From: Floricoccus penangensis | GTDB lineage: Bacteria > Bacillota > Bacilli > Lactobacillales > Streptococcaceae | DNA length: 64,000 bases | NCBI RefSeq assembly: GCF_001832885.1 | Contig: NZ_MKIQ01000026.1 | Coordinates: 83,376-147,375, forward strand | Direction of reading: 5' to 3' | Part shown: piece after piece, positions 1 to 9,261 of the stretch | Layout: the number at the start of each line of letters is the position of its first letter | How positions within the stretch are numbered: the stretch's first letter is position 1 | Made by a program: the position numbers and the translations under genes | Notes under the pieces: generated by a model | What the model was told of the DNA's origin: nothing | The model's database searches: none | The model's input: the letters and a program-made list of their open reading frames with translations, nothing else

Positions 1-15
1 GCAGTGCCTCGTCTT

Positions 16-57
16 GCGACTTACACTAATAAGCTTGCTTATTTAAGTGTAATCGAC
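16..57 (-). repeat. structured hairpin repeat, isolated copy
   Basis: On the minus strand the flank GTCGA is followed by TTACACT, a 2-nt bulge TA, AATAAGC, loop AA, GCTTATT, AGTGTAA and then GTCGC. Both 7-bp helices are perfect. The architecture and flanks match the four tandem hairpins at 22.2-22.65 kb, but both stem sequences differ. It lies about 50 bp after the stop of the binding-protein gene, in that operon's 3' region. No U-run follows, so it is a poor intrinsic terminator. Function unknown. Confidence 0.75.
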
Positions 58-105
58 AATGTAGTAAACGAAGGTATTTCTATTTTAATCAACTATACAT
101 GTGAG

Positions 106-933
106 TTATTTTTGTGATGCATCTTTCAAATTATATTTTTCGTATAATTTATTCATTGTTCCATCACTTTTCCATTTTGCGATAAGTTGATTGATATAAT
201 CATCAAGTTCGGTATTAGATTTTTTTGTCGCAACTCCATATTTCTGAGGTGCAAAACCAATATCAAGAATTTCGGTTTGATCATCAACATATCCAGATAA
301 AATTGATTTATCTACAGCGAATGCATCTGTTCTTCCAGATGTTAGTGAAAGTTTTAATGATGGGTAATCAGATAACTCTGTGTATTGAAATTTAATTCCG
401 TTTTCATCAGCCAATTTTTCTAAATTTGTTTTTGTACTAGATGACTGGGCTACACCGATATTTTTTCCATCAAGATCTTTAATATTCTTGAAATTATTTT
501 TCTTTTTAACCAAAAAACCTGCTTCATCAGTGAAATATGGCTCTGTAAAGTTATATGTGAGCTTTCTTTCATCAGTAATTGTAAAAGTTGCGGCTACGAT
601 ATCTATTTGGTTATTATCAAGTAAGGGACCACGAGTTTGAGCTGTTACTGGCGTGAATACAGCTTCTACACCAAGATCTTTAGCAATCAACTCTGCAAGC
701 TCAATCTCCATTCCAGAAAATTTTCCAGTCTCTGGATCCTTGAAACCAAAATTAGGTACGTCTTGCTTAACCCCAACTTGTAATTTCTTACTTGATTTAA
801 TTTTATCTAAACCAGATTTTTCACTACCATTGCTGGCACTGTTTGTAGATGTTTTATTTCCGCTACAAGCAGTAAGTGTAATAAGGGCAACTAGGCTAGT
901 GAAAAAGATTAGTGATTTTTTTAAATTTTTCAT
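106..933 (-). CDS. polar amino-acid ABC transporter substrate-binding lipoprotein
   Basis: Extracellular solute-binding protein of the family-3 (GlnH/PEB1) type, 275 aa, expected to deliver a polar amino acid such as glutamine or glutamate to an ABC importer. A basic, hydrophobic signal peptide ends in a lipobox (LTAC, Cys23), followed by a Ser/Asn/Gly-rich linker, so the mature protein should be a lipid-anchored surface lipoprotein. The family motif DVPNFGFKDPETGKFSGMEI lies near residue 58 and the DIVAATFTITDER hinge segment near 110. It follows the ABC ATPase gene by 47 bp in the same direction, with an inverted repeat between. No permease gene lies next to it, which is unusual for this cassette. 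The exact substrate cannot be read from sequence. Confidence 0.9.
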   Translation of the reverse strand: MKNLKKSLIFFTSLVALITLTACSGNKTSTNSASNGSEKSGLDKIKSSKKLQVGVKQDVPNFGFKDPETGKFSGMEIELAELIAKDLGVEAVFTPVTAQTRGPLLDNNQIDIVAATFTITDERKLTYNFTEPYFTDEAGFLVKKKNNFKNIKDLDGKNIGVAQSSSTKTNLEKLADENGIKFQYTELSDYPSLKLSLTSGRTDAFAVDKSILSGYVDDQTEILDIGFAPQKYGVATKKSNTELDDYINQLIAKWKSDGTMNKLYEKYNLKDASQK

Positions 934-956
934 TATCTCTCCTTCTATCTTTATGA

Positions 957-986
957 TTAATTTAAGTTTTTTGTCTTAAATTAATG
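957..986 (-). other. intercistronic inverted repeat between ABC ATPase and binding protein
   Basis: ATTAATTTAAG and CTTAAATTAAT form an 11-bp perfect inverted repeat around an 8-nt spacer, overlapping the ATPase stop codon. It is AT-only apart from one pair per arm and has no clear U-run. It may act as an RNA-processing or stability hairpin that lets the lipoprotein be made in excess over the ATPase. That role is inference. Confidence 0.5.
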
Positions 987-1721
987 AGAAATAATTTGTC
1001 CAAGGAATTGCTTGGCACGTTCATCAGTCGGATTATCAAAGAAACCAGCAACATCAGTAGTATCTTGTAGAATCTCTCCATCAGCCATAAAGATGATACG
1101 GTCAGCTACATTACGAGCGAACCCCATTTCGTGAGTAACTACAAGCATATTCATTCCTTGCTTAGCGAGGTTTTGCATAACTTCAAGTACGTCACCAATT
1201 GTTTCTGGATCAAGTGCAGAAGTAGGTTCATCAAATAAAAGTAGTTTAGGGTGCATAGCAAGTCCACGAGCAATTGCGACACGTTGTTTTTGACCACCTG
1301 AAAGCATTCCAGGGTAGCTATCTTTTTTATCCCACATATTTACATATTGTAGATACTCTTCAGCTGTTTTTTCAGCTTCAGCTTTAGATATTTTTAGAAC
1401 CTTAGTGGGTGCTAATGTAACATTTTCTAGCACAGTTTTGTGAGGATATAAATTAAAGTGTTGGAAAACCATCCCAACGTGCTTTCTAAGTTCTGCCAAG
1501 TCTTGATTACTTGCATTATCAACGTGACGACCGTCAACTATTAGTTCGCCAGAGTTAATTTTTTCTAGGGCGTTTATAGTACGAATTAGTGTTGATTTAC
1601 CACTACCAGAAGGGCCTAAGAGAACAACCACTTGTCCTTCTTCAATTTCAAGATTAATGTTTTTTAGCGCATGGAAATCTCCAAAATACTTTTCAACATT
1701 TTTAAATTCAATAAGTGCCAT
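981..1721 (-). CDS. glnQ: polar amino-acid ABC transporter ATP-binding protein (GlnQ-type)
   Basis: ATPase subunit of a polar amino-acid importer, 246 aa, the usual length for GlnQ/ArtP proteins. Walker A GPSGSGKST lies near residue 36, the Q-loop MVFQHFNLYPH near 83, the signature LSGGQKQRVAIARG near 140, Walker B LLLFDEPTSALDPE near 161 and the H-loop VVTHEMGFA near 194. It is the first gene of a two-gene unit with the downstream binding protein and diverges from vicR. Its own promoter is visible upstream. The permease partner must be encoded elsewhere or left of the window. In streptococci a glutamine-type ABC cassette commonly sits beside vicRKX, which fits. Confidence 0.92.
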   Translation of the reverse strand: MALIEFKNVEKYFGDFHALKNINLEIEEGQVVVLLGPSGSGKSTLIRTINALEKINSGELIVDGRHVDNASNQDLAELRKHVGMVFQHFNLYPHKTVLENVTLAPTKVLKISKAEAEKTAEEYLQYVNMWDKKDSYPGMLSGGQKQRVAIARGLAMHPKLLLFDEPTSALDPETIGDVLEVMQNLAKQGMNMLVVTHEMGFARNVADRIIFMADGEILQDTTDVAGFFDNPTDERAKQFLGQIISH

Positions 1722-1739
1722 AAAAAGTCCTTTCTTCTT

Positions 1740-1791
1740 GTTAGATTTTCTAACATTGATTTATTCTAGCAAAATATTTTTTTTTAGTCAA
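1740..1791 (-). promoter_or_regulatory. glnQ promoter with 5'UTR hairpin
   Basis: On the minus strand TTGACT (1786-1791) and TAGAAT (1763-1768) are separated by exactly 17 bp, and the -10 carries the extended TG motif. Just downstream GTTAGATTTTCTAAC (1740-1754) forms a perfect 6-bp hairpin in the short leader. The ribosome site GAAAGGA follows. Confidence 0.75.
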
Positions 1792-1860
1792 AGTAAAATT
1801 ATGATTTGAATAAATTTTCTGATAATTTTTAAGTTGGTATATATCATTTGTGCCCATGCT

Positions 1861-1889
1861 TTGTAATATAGGAGGAAAAATTGTATAAT
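1861..1889 (+). promoter_or_regulatory. vicR promoter
   Basis: TTGTAA (1861-1866) and TATAAT (1884-1889) are separated by 17 bp. The start codon of vicR is 32 bp after the -10. The promoter is back to back with the glnQ promoter in a ~185-bp intergenic region. Confidence 0.75.
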
Positions 1890-1921
1890 AAGTATAAATT
1901 ATAAATATGATGAGGTCTTGC

Positions 1922-2650
1922 ATGAAAAAAATTCTTGTGGTTGATGATGAAAAACCAATTAGCGATATTGTAAAATTTAATTTAACCAAAGAAGGTTATG
2001 AAGTTGTAACAGCCTTTGATGGGGAAGAAGCACTTGAGCTTTTTGAATCAGAAAATCCTGATTTGATTTTGCTTGATTTAATGTTGCCAAAAATTGATGG
2101 ACTAGAAGTTGCGCGTGAAATTAGAAAAACAAGCGATACGCCAATAATAATGGTTAGTGCAAAAGATAGCGAATTTGATAAGGTTATTGGTCTTGAACTA
2201 GGGGCTGATGATTATGTTACTAAACCATTTTCAAATCGTGAATTACTTGCTCGTGTCAAGGCTAACTTAAGACGTGCAAAAGCAGTTCAAACGGCTACTC
2301 CAGAGGATGACTCTAAGCAAGAAATTGTAGTCGGAGATTTAAAAATTGTTCCAGAAAAATATGTTGCTTACAAAAGAGACGAACCACTTGAATTAACACA
2401 TAGAGAATTTGAGTTGCTCCATTATTTAGCACAACATATTGGAGAAGTAATGACACGTGAACATTTACTTCAAACTGTTTGGGGCTATGATTATTTTGGT
2501 GATGTTCGTACAGTAGATGTAACGGTTAGACGTTTACGTGAAAAAATCGAAGATACTCCAAGCAGACCTGAATATGTCGCTACTCGTCGTGGTGTTGGAT
2601 ATTATTTAAGTGAATCAAAGGATCTTTCAAAAAACGATAAGGAAAGTTAA
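1922..2650 (+). CDS. vicR: response regulator VicR/WalR
   Basis: OmpR/PhoB-family response regulator of the essential VicRK (WalRK, YycFG) cell-wall two-component system, 242 aa. The receiver domain (1-120) shows the acidic pair Asp8-Asp9, phospho-acceptor Asp52 in LILLDLMLP and Lys101 in VTKPF. The winged-helix DNA-binding domain (about 140-235) ends with [16 protein letters not shown] and RGVGYYL. The start at 1922 was chosen over an in-frame ATG 15 bp upstream because GATGAGG sits 7 nt before it and the protein then begins [10 protein letters not shown] like other WalR proteins. The kinase gene follows after 5 bp. The family controls peptidoglycan hydrolases and cell-wall homeostasis. Confidence 0.96.
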   Translation: MKKILVVDDEKPISDIVKFNLTKEGYEVVTAFDGEEALELFESENPDLILLDLMLPKIDGLEVAREIRKTSDTPIIMVSAKDSEFDKVIGLELGADDYVTKPFSNRELLARVKANLRRAKAVQTATPEDDSKQEIVVGDLKIVPEKYVAYKRDEPLELTHREFELLHYLAQHIGEVMTREHLLQTVWGYDYFGDVRTVDVTVRRLREKIEDTPSRPEYVATRRGVGYYLSESKDLSKNDKES

Positions 2651-2655
2651 TATAA

Positions 2656-4080
2656 GTGAAGAAGATGAAGTTTTACAATTCTATTGTATTTAAGGCAACT
2701 GCGTTAGTCTTGCTTCTGTTTACAATCTTTATCATTTTTAACTATGACTTGTTGTCGCAAAACTTGATACTTTATAGAAGTTTTTTGGTATTTGCGCTTA
2801 TTTGTTTAGTAATTACAATATTTACTACGCAGAGAGTTTCGGGTACAATCTTTAAAATTTCAAAACAGGTTGAGGATTATACTAATAATAACTATTCTGA
2901 AAGAAAAAATATTGTTGGAAATAACGAAACGACCTTACTATATGACAATGTTATTAAACTTGGTGAAGAGATTGAAAAGACTCAAGATACTCTTGAAAGC
3001 CAACATAATCGATTAAACGGAATCTTGACTTATATGACTGACGGCGTTATTGCAACTGACCGTCGTGGTAAAGTCGTAATGGCAAATGCAGCAGCACTTA
3101 GTATGCTGGATGAAACAGAAAAAAATATACTTTCAAGGCGCATCGTAGATGTCCTTGGACTAGCACAGAAATATAGTTTTAGAGACCTTTTAACACAGTC
3201 TCCCGAGATTATTGTCGATCGTGAAAATGAAATGGGTGAATACGTAAGTATACAGCTTCACTTTGCCTTATTTAGAAGGGATAGTGGCTTTATTTCGGGA
3301 CTTGTTGTCGTTCTTCATGACGTAACCGAACAGGAGACAGCTGAAAGAGAGCGTCGTCTTTTTGTGGCAAACGTTTCTCATGAACTTAGAACACCACTAA
3401 CAAGTGTGAAAAGTTACCTTGAAGCTTTGGATGAAGGAGCTTGGAAGGATCCAGATATTGCTCCTAACTTTATAAGCGTATCATTAGAAGAGACAAATAG
3501 AATGATTCGGATGATAAGTGATTTACTAACCTTATCAAGAATGGATAGGGAAGATATGATTGCTGACAAAGAAGTAGTTAACTTCGTAGCATTCCTTCAC
3601 TTCCAATTGAATCGATTCGATCAAATGTCTGCTACTACAGGTCTTGATAAGACGATAAAAATTATTAGGAAAATTCCTTTCAATCCAATTTGGATTGAAA
3701 TTGATACGGACAAGATGGGTCAAGTTATTGATAATATCATGAACAATGCCATCAAATATTCTCCAGAAGGTGGGAATATTACAGTATCATTAGAGGAAAC
3801 AAGTAATCAGCTTTTACTTAAAATATCAGATGAGGGTATGGGTATTCCTAAAAAAGATCTACCTAAGGTATTTGATCGCTTCTATCGTGTGGATAAAGCG
3901 AGAAATAGGGAACAAGGTGGTACAGGTCTTGGACTTGCTATTGTACGTGATGTTATTAAGTTGCATGATGGTTATATTTGGGCTTCAAGTGACGGTGAAA
4001 GTGGTACTACAATTACTATCATCCTACCTTATAACCCAACTCTAACTCAAGAAGTTGAAGAAGAAGACGACTGGGAATAA
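2656..4080 (+). CDS. vicK: sensor histidine kinase VicK/WalK
   Basis: Kinase partner of VicR, 474 aa. Two hydrophobic segments (about 12-30 and 41-58) flank a loop of only about ten residues, so almost nothing is extracellular, unlike Bacillus WalK with its large extracytoplasmic domain. A HAMP-like linker, a PAS domain (about 115-225), the HisKA box with His242 in VSHELRTPLTS, and an HATPase_c domain with N (DNIMNNAIKYSP), G1 (DEGMGIP) and G2 (GTGLGLAIV) boxes follow. I call the start at a GTG codon with AAGGAAAG 8 nt upstream. An ATG three codons later is an alternative. It lies between vicR and vicX in one operon. Confidence 0.95.
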   Translation: MKKMKFYNSIVFKATALVLLLFTIFIIFNYDLLSQNLILYRSFLVFALICLVITIFTTQRVSGTIFKISKQVEDYTNNNYSERKNIVGNNETTLLYDNVIKLGEEIEKTQDTLESQHNRLNGILTYMTDGVIATDRRGKVVMANAAALSMLDETEKNILSRRIVDVLGLAQKYSFRDLLTQSPEIIVDRENEMGEYVSIQLHFALFRRDSGFISGLVVVLHDVTEQETAERERRLFVANVSHELRTPLTSVKSYLEALDEGAWKDPDIAPNFISVSLEETNRMIRMISDLLTLSRMDREDMIADKEVVNFVAFLHFQLNRFDQMSATTGLDKTIKIIRKIPFNPIWIEIDTDKMGQVIDNIMNNAIKYSPEGGNITVSLEETSNQLLLKISDEGMGIPKKDLPKVFDRFYRVDKARNREQGGTGLGLAIVRDVIKLHDGYIWASSDGESGTTITIILPYNPTLTQEVEEEDDWE

Positions 4081-4111
4081 TATTCCCAGTTTTTAAAGCG
4101 AGGAAATAAAA

Positions 4112-4915
4112 TTGGAAGAATCAGCATTTAAGTATAGTGTTTTGGCATCAGGTAGTAGTGGAAATGTTTTTTATCTTGAAAGTCCACAGAAAAAGATTTT
4201 AGTTGATGCGGGCCTATCAGGTAAAAAAATTGAAAATTTACTTTCACAAGTAGACAGAAATATTGCTGATATTGATGCCTTACTTATTACTCACGAACAT
4301 AAGGATCACGTGGCAGGACTTGGAGTTTTAGCAAGGAAGTATAAATTTGATTTATATGCAAACCAAGAAACATGGAATGCTATTGGAGAGTCGTGTGGGA
4401 AGATTGCACCAGAGCAAAAAAATGTTTTCGAGATGGGGAAAACATTAACTTTTGGTGATCTAGATATTGAAAGCTTTGGTGTTAGCCACGATGCAGCAGC
4501 TCCACAATTTTATAAATTCATGAAGGATGGCAAAAGCTTTGTTATGCTTACTGATACGGGATATGTAAGTGATAGAATGATTGGGACTATTGAAAATGCA
4601 GATGCATATCTAATGGAGAGTAATCATGATATTGAGATTCTTCGAATGGGTGGATATCCGTGGAGGATAAAGCAGCGTATCCTTAGTGATCACGGACATT
4701 TATCTAATGAAGATGGAGCGAAAGCAGCAATTGATGTTATAGGGGCGAAGACTAAAAAAATATTTTTAGGCCACCGCAGTCAACAAAATAATATTAAAGA
4801 ATTAGCACATATGACTATGGTTAACACACTTATGCAAAATGATATTGATGCTCGCAATGAAGTAATGGTATTTGATACATCTCATATTGAAGCGAGTCCT
4901 TTGTTTAATATTTAA
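4112..4915 (+). CDS. vicX: VicX/YycJ metallo-beta-lactamase-fold hydrolase
   Basis: Third gene of the vicRKX operon, 267 aa, MBL-fold protein related to Bacillus YycJ/WalJ. The metal-binding motif THEHKDH (His61, His63, Asp65, His66) is intact, followed by the later FGVSHDA and MLTDTG metal ligands and a distal GHRSQ motif. Known family members act in cytoplasmic DNA or RNA metabolism linked to cell-wall signalling, and the exact reaction is not settled. Translation starts at TTG, supported by GCGAGGAAA at a good distance and by the lack of a better in-frame ATG. An intrinsic terminator follows, so the operon ends here. Confidence 0.9.
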   Translation: MEESAFKYSVLASGSSGNVFYLESPQKKILVDAGLSGKKIENLLSQVDRNIADIDALLITHEHKDHVAGLGVLARKYKFDLYANQETWNAIGESCGKIAPEQKNVFEMGKTLTFGDLDIESFGVSHDAAAPQFYKFMKDGKSFVMLTDTGYVSDRMIGTIENADAYLMESNHDIEILRMGGYPWRIKQRILSDHGHLSNEDGAKAAIDVIGAKTKKIFLGHRSQQNNIKELAHMTMVNTLMQNDIDARNEVMVFDTSHIEASPLFNI

Positions 4916-4924
4916 TCCATACTT

Positions 4925-4960
4925 ACGATTGAAGAATTCAATCGTTTTTTTTGCTATAAT
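4925..4960 (+). terminator. vicX terminator followed by rnc promoter
   Basis: ACGATTG and CAATCGT form a 7-bp stem followed by eight T. TATAAT with extended TGC (4952-4960) follows immediately, giving rnc its own promoter. Confidence 0.8.
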
Positions 4961-4978
4961 ACTAACAAGGAGAAAAAA

Positions 4979-5716
4979 ATGAATAAAATTAATGAATTAA
5001 ATAATGAATTAACTGAACACTTCTCAGTAAATTTTTCTGATTTAAAATTACTTGAGCAAGCATTTACTCATTCGAGTTATGCAAATGAACAACGTCTCCC
5101 AAAAGCTTCAAACAACGAAAGGTTGGAGTTTCTTGGAGATGCGGTTTTGGAATTAACGATTTCTGAATTCCTATTTAAGAAATATCCAGACCGCCCAGAA
5201 GGGGAACTATCAAAAATGCGTTCAAATATCGTCAGAACCGAAAGTTTAGCTAATTTTGCGCGAGTTTGTAATTTTGATAAATATATTTTACTTGGACATG
5301 GTGAAGAAAAAAGCGGTGGAAGAAGTCGTGATACAAATTTAGAAAATCTATTTGAATCATTTTTAGGTGCACTTCTACTGGATAAAGATTTTCATTCTGC
5401 TGAAGACTTTATATACAAGGTAATTATTCCAACAGTTCAAAGTGGAGAATTTGAAAAAGTTGTTGATTTTAAGACAAGTCTACAAGAAGCGCTTCAAATT
5501 AATGGAGATGTAAATATTAGTTATGAAGTTGTTAACGAGAGTGGACCAGCACATCAGAGAATTTTTGATGTAGAGGTTTATCTTGATGAAGAAAAAATTG
5601 GTCGTGGTTCAGGGAAATCAAAGAAAGCTGCTGAACAGGCTGCAGCAAAAAATGCTCTTGATAGTAATGATAATCTTGTTGTAGAAACAAGCATTTTACA
5701 ACAGGGAGAAAATTAA
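4979..5716 (+). CDS. rnc: ribonuclease III
   Basis: Double-strand-specific endoribonuclease for rRNA maturation and antisense RNA processing, 245 aa. The catalytic signature NERLEFLGD (46-54) is intact, with the second acidic cluster [14 protein letters not shown] near 120. A dsRNA-binding domain covers about 160-235 and ends [26 protein letters not shown] lies 7 nt before the ATG. The stop codon overlaps the smc start by one base (TAATG), which indicates translational coupling. The rnc-smc-ftsY order is conserved in lactic acid bacteria. Confidence 0.97.
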   Translation: MNKINELNNELTEHFSVNFSDLKLLEQAFTHSSYANEQRLPKASNNERLEFLGDAVLELTISEFLFKKYPDRPEGELSKMRSNIVRTESLANFARVCNFDKYILLGHGEEKSGGRSRDTNLENLFESFLGALLLDKDFHSAEDFIYKVIIPTVQSGEFEKVVDFKTSLQEALQINGDVNISYEVVNESGPAHQRIFDVEVYLDEEKIGRGSGKSKKAAEQAAAKNALDSNDNLVVETSILQQGEN

Positions 5717-8700
5717 TGTTTCTGAAAAAAATAGAAATGATTGGTTTTAAATCATTTGCTGACCGAACAAAAATCCAATTTGACCAAGGGATAACTGCAA
5801 TTGTTGGTCCAAATGGTTCTGGAAAGTCAAATGTAACTGAAAGTTTGCGTTGGGCACTGGGTGAACAATCTGCTAAAAGTTTACGTGGTGCAAAAATGCC
5901 AGATATTATTTTTGCTGGTACCCAAAATCGTAAGGCGCTTAACTTTGCAGAAGTAATTGTTACATTTGATAATGAAGATAAGTATCTAAATTCGGAAAAA
6001 GAAGTCTCTATAACTAGAAGACTATATCGTAATGGTGATAGTGAGTTTCTAATAAACGGGAAAAAAGTTCGTTTAAAAGATGTTCATGATCTCTTTACTG
6101 ATACAGGTCTTGGACGTGATTCATTCTCTATAATTTCTCAAGGGAAAATAGAATCAATCTTCAATAGTAAGCCAGAAGAACGCCGAGCTATCTTTGAAGA
6201 AGCAGCAGGTGTACTAAAATATAAAGGACGTAAGAAAGAGACTGAAAGTAAGTTAAATGGTACCCAAGAAAATATAGATCGTTTAGATGATATTCTATAT
6301 GAATTGAATACACAGCTCGTACCATTAAAAGCTCAAAGAGATACTGCTCTTAAATATCAAGGTTTAGAAGAAGAAAGGGTTAAGTTAGAACTTTCAGTAG
6401 TTGTGGCTCAAATTATCAAGGAAAAAATTTCCTATGATGAGCGTGAAGAATCACTAGAGAAGATTAAAAAAGAACTATCTGAGATTGCTGAAAAGCAAAA
6501 GAAATTTGAGTTAACGAATTCTTCGATTAAAGATAAGAGACAAAAACTTGAGTTTCAAAAAGAAGAACTTCAAACTGAAGTTGTCAGCCTCACACGGCTA
6601 AAATCTGATTATCAAGGGAAAATAGAACTTTTTGATAGTCAAAAGAACGCTTCTGACAAGTCTAAGGCTGAAATCGAAGAACGTCTTAAAACTGCAGAAA
6701 TAGATGAAATTGACTATCAAGAAAAGCTTAAGGAAGTCCAAATATCTATTGAGGAAAATCAGTTACAGAAGTCTGTTCTTGAAAAGGAGCTTGTTGCTTT
6801 AGAAATTGAACAAGGAAAATACTCTGACAGTCCAGAAGTGATTATGGAACAGTTGAGAACAGATTATGTTGACCTAGTAAATAAGGAAGCAGAAATCACT
6901 AACCAGATTACAAGGAATAAGGCAGAGATTGATAATATTCTACGAACTACAAGAGAACAAAATGAAAATTCTCAACAGTTAGAAGAAAAATTTGCAGAAA
7001 ATCAAAGGCTTCTTGAACAAAGTAAGACTGAAGTTGAAAAGAGCAAACTTGATGTTGAGGGATTGCTAGATGAATATAAGAAGATTGCTTCTGCTCAGTC
7101 CTTAGTAAGTCAAGAGTTTCAAAAAGCTCAAAATGAAATGTTTGATCAGCTTGATATCTTGAAGAATCAAAGAGCTAAGCTAACTAGTTTGGAAAATATT
7201 CAGGCAAATCACAGTAATTATTATCAAGGTGTAAAAGCGGTCTTGCAAAACGCAGATAATATTGGAGGAATCGTTGGTCCAGTTGCTGATCTTATTAGTT
7301 TTGATTCTCAATATGCTACTGCCATGGAGATAGCGCTTGGAGCTGGTGCTCAAAACGTTATTGTTGAGGATGAAAACTCAGCTCGTAAGGCGATAGATTA
7401 TCTTAAGAAAAGTCGTCAAGGACGTGCAACATTCTTACCACTTACAAGTATTCGTGAGCGTGAACTCTCGCAAAACAATATTAATAAGCTTCAAGGTATG
7501 AATGGGTTTATTGATGTAGCTTTGAACTTAGTCGAGTTTGAACCAAGAATATTCAAGGCCCTTTCAAGTCTATTAGGTACAACTGCAATTGTGGATACGA
7601 CTGAAAATGCCAGTCAGATTGCAAAAGCATTAAACTATTCAGTTCGTATCGTAACACTTGATGGAACTCTCCTTATGCCAGGTGGTTCTTATTCGGGTGG
7701 TGCAGGCAAGCGAAATTCAACGACTTTTACAGTTGCAGAAATAGATAATCTTAAAAAATCTCTTCCGCAGATGGAAGAAGCTTTAAAGACTGCTGAATTA
7801 AAAGTTCAAGAATTACAAAATAAACGTGATTCACTAACGGCAGAGCTTGAAAATATTCGCCAAGCAGGAGAAATGGCAAGACTTGCTAGTCAAGAGAAGC
7901 AAATTAAGCTTGAACAGTTACAAAAAGAAGAAGAAGATTTTAAAATTCAACTTTCTTTCATCTCAACAAGTAAGGATTCTCTGGAACTTGAAAGTTTAAC
8001 CAATAAAAATAAAGAATTAGAACAAGAATTATCAGCCATTGCTATAAAAAAAGTTAAGATAGATGGTGACTTAAGTCAAATTCGTGAAAATCAAGCAGAT
8101 CTTAAGTTAATTCAAGATAAATTACAAAACGATATTCAAGAAACGCGCCTGAAACTTTCAGAAGTGAGCAGTGAACTTAGATTCTCAGCAACAGAATTAA
8201 GTCGTCTAGAAAGAGAACTTGAAGATACACTTGCAGAAATTAAAGGATTGACTCTAAGTCTAACTGAGCCAAGTGATTTGAGTCTTGAAGAAAGAGACAA
8301 CTTATCAAATAAACTTGTGGAGGTTGAAGAACGACTTGAATCTTGTAATCGTAAGATTATTCAGATCAAATTTGAATCAGAGGATTTACAAGCTCAGCTT
8401 GATGATTTAGAGGATGAAAATGCCGAAAATATTAATTTACGTCAAGTCGTTGGTGACAAGAGGACAAGACTTGAAATGGAGCTTGAACAATCTAAGAATT
8501 ATCTTTTAAGCAGACAAAGTCTTTTGACTGATAATTACCATATGAGTTTTGAAGAAGCAAAAGACAAGTCGACTGATATTGAAGATCTTAAGCAATCTGA
8601 GATGAAATTACGTGACTTAGAAAAAGCTATTCGTGCTTTAGGCGTCGTCAACCTAGATGCTATAATTCAGTATGAGGAAGTAAGCACGCGGTATGATTTC

Positions 8701-9261
8701 CTTAATACACAAAAAGAAGATTTACTCCAGTCTAAGGAAATGCTCCTTACAACAATTTCTGATATGGATGAAGAAGTTAAGGTGCGTTTCAAAACAACTT
8801 TCGAAGCCATTCGTGAAAGCTTTAAAATGACATTCACTCAGATGTTTGGTGGCGGGAATGCTGATTTAGAGCTTACAAGTGACGATTTACTTGAAGCTGG
8901 TGTTGAGATAGCTGTTCAACCACCTGGTAAGAAACTAGCAAGCCTGAACCTGATGAGTGGTGGAGAAAAAGCGCTGACAGCATTAGCTTTATTATTTGCT
9001 ATATTGCGTGTCAGGACAGTACCATTCGTTGTACTCGATGAAGTAGAGGCAGCACTTGATGAAGCTAACGTTAAACGTTTCGGTGACTATATGACACGAT
9101 TTGATGGAGCCAGTCAGTTTATCGTTGTAACCCACAGAAAGGGTACAATGGCCGCAGCAGACGTAATGTATGGGGTTACCATGCAAGAGTCAGGGATTTC
9201 AAAGATAGTTTCAGTAAAACTTAAAGATATAGATGAGAAAGTACTTGAGGAGGAAAAATGA
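5716..9261 (+). CDS. smc: chromosome partition protein Smc
   Basis: Structural-maintenance-of-chromosomes ATPase, 1181 aa, the standard length. The N-terminal Walker A GPNGSGKS is at 31-38. Long heptad-rich coiled coils run over about 165-500 and 690-1010. The hinge domain (about 505-670) contains GGIVGPVADLI and LMPGGSYSGG. The C-terminal head carries the ABC signature LMSGGEKALTALALLF and Walker B VVLDEVEAALDE. With ScpA and ScpB it forms the condensin complex that organises and segregates the nucleoid. It is coupled to rnc (1-bp overlap) and to the HAD gene (4-bp ATGA overlap). Confidence 0.97.
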   Translation: MFLKKIEMIGFKSFADRTKIQFDQGITAIVGPNGSGKSNVTESLRWALGEQSAKSLRGAKMPDIIFAGTQNRKALNFAEVIVTFDNEDKYLNSEKEVSITRRLYRNGDSEFLINGKKVRLKDVHDLFTDTGLGRDSFSIISQGKIESIFNSKPEERRAIFEEAAGVLKYKGRKKETESKLNGTQENIDRLDDILYELNTQLVPLKAQRDTALKYQGLEEERVKLELSVVVAQIIKEKISYDEREESLEKIKKELSEIAEKQKKFELTNSSIKDKRQKLEFQKEELQTEVVSLTRLKSDYQGKIELFDSQKNASDKSKAEIEERLKTAEIDEIDYQEKLKEVQISIEENQLQKSVLEKELVALEIEQGKYSDSPEVIMEQLRTDYVDLVNKEAEITNQITRNKAEIDNILRTTREQNENSQQLEEKFAENQRLLEQSKTEVEKSKLDVEGLLDEYKKIASAQSLVSQEFQKAQNEMFDQLDILKNQRAKLTSLENIQANHSNYYQGVKAVLQNADNIGGIVGPVADLISFDSQYATAMEIALGAGAQNVIVEDENSARKAIDYLKKSRQGRATFLPLTSIRERELSQNNINKLQGMNGFIDVALNLVEFEPRIFKALSSLLGTTAIVDTTENASQIAKALNYSVRIVTLDGTLLMPGGSYSGGAGKRNSTTFTVAEIDNLKKSLPQMEEALKTAELKVQELQNKRDSLTAELENIRQAGEMARLASQEKQIKLEQLQKEEEDFKIQLSFISTSKDSLELESLTNKNKELEQELSAIAIKKVKIDGDLSQIRENQADLKLIQDKLQNDIQETRLKLSEVSSELRFSATELSRLERELEDTLAEIKGLTLSLTEPSDLSLEERDNLSNKLVEVEERLESCNRKIIQIKFESEDLQAQLDDLEDENAENINLRQVVGDKRTRLEMELEQSKNYLLSRQSLLTDNYHMSFEEAKDKSTDIEDLKQSEMKLRDLEKAIRALGVVNLDAIIQYEEVSTRYDFLNTQKEDLLQSKEMLLTTISDMDEEVKVRFKTTFEAIRESFKMTFTQMFGGGNADLELTSDDLLEAGVEIAVQPPGKKLASLNLMSGGEKALTALALLFAILRVRTVPFVVLDEVEAALDEANVKRFGDYMTRFDGASQFIVVTHRKGTMAAADVMYGVTMQESGISKIVSVKLKDIDEKVLEEEK

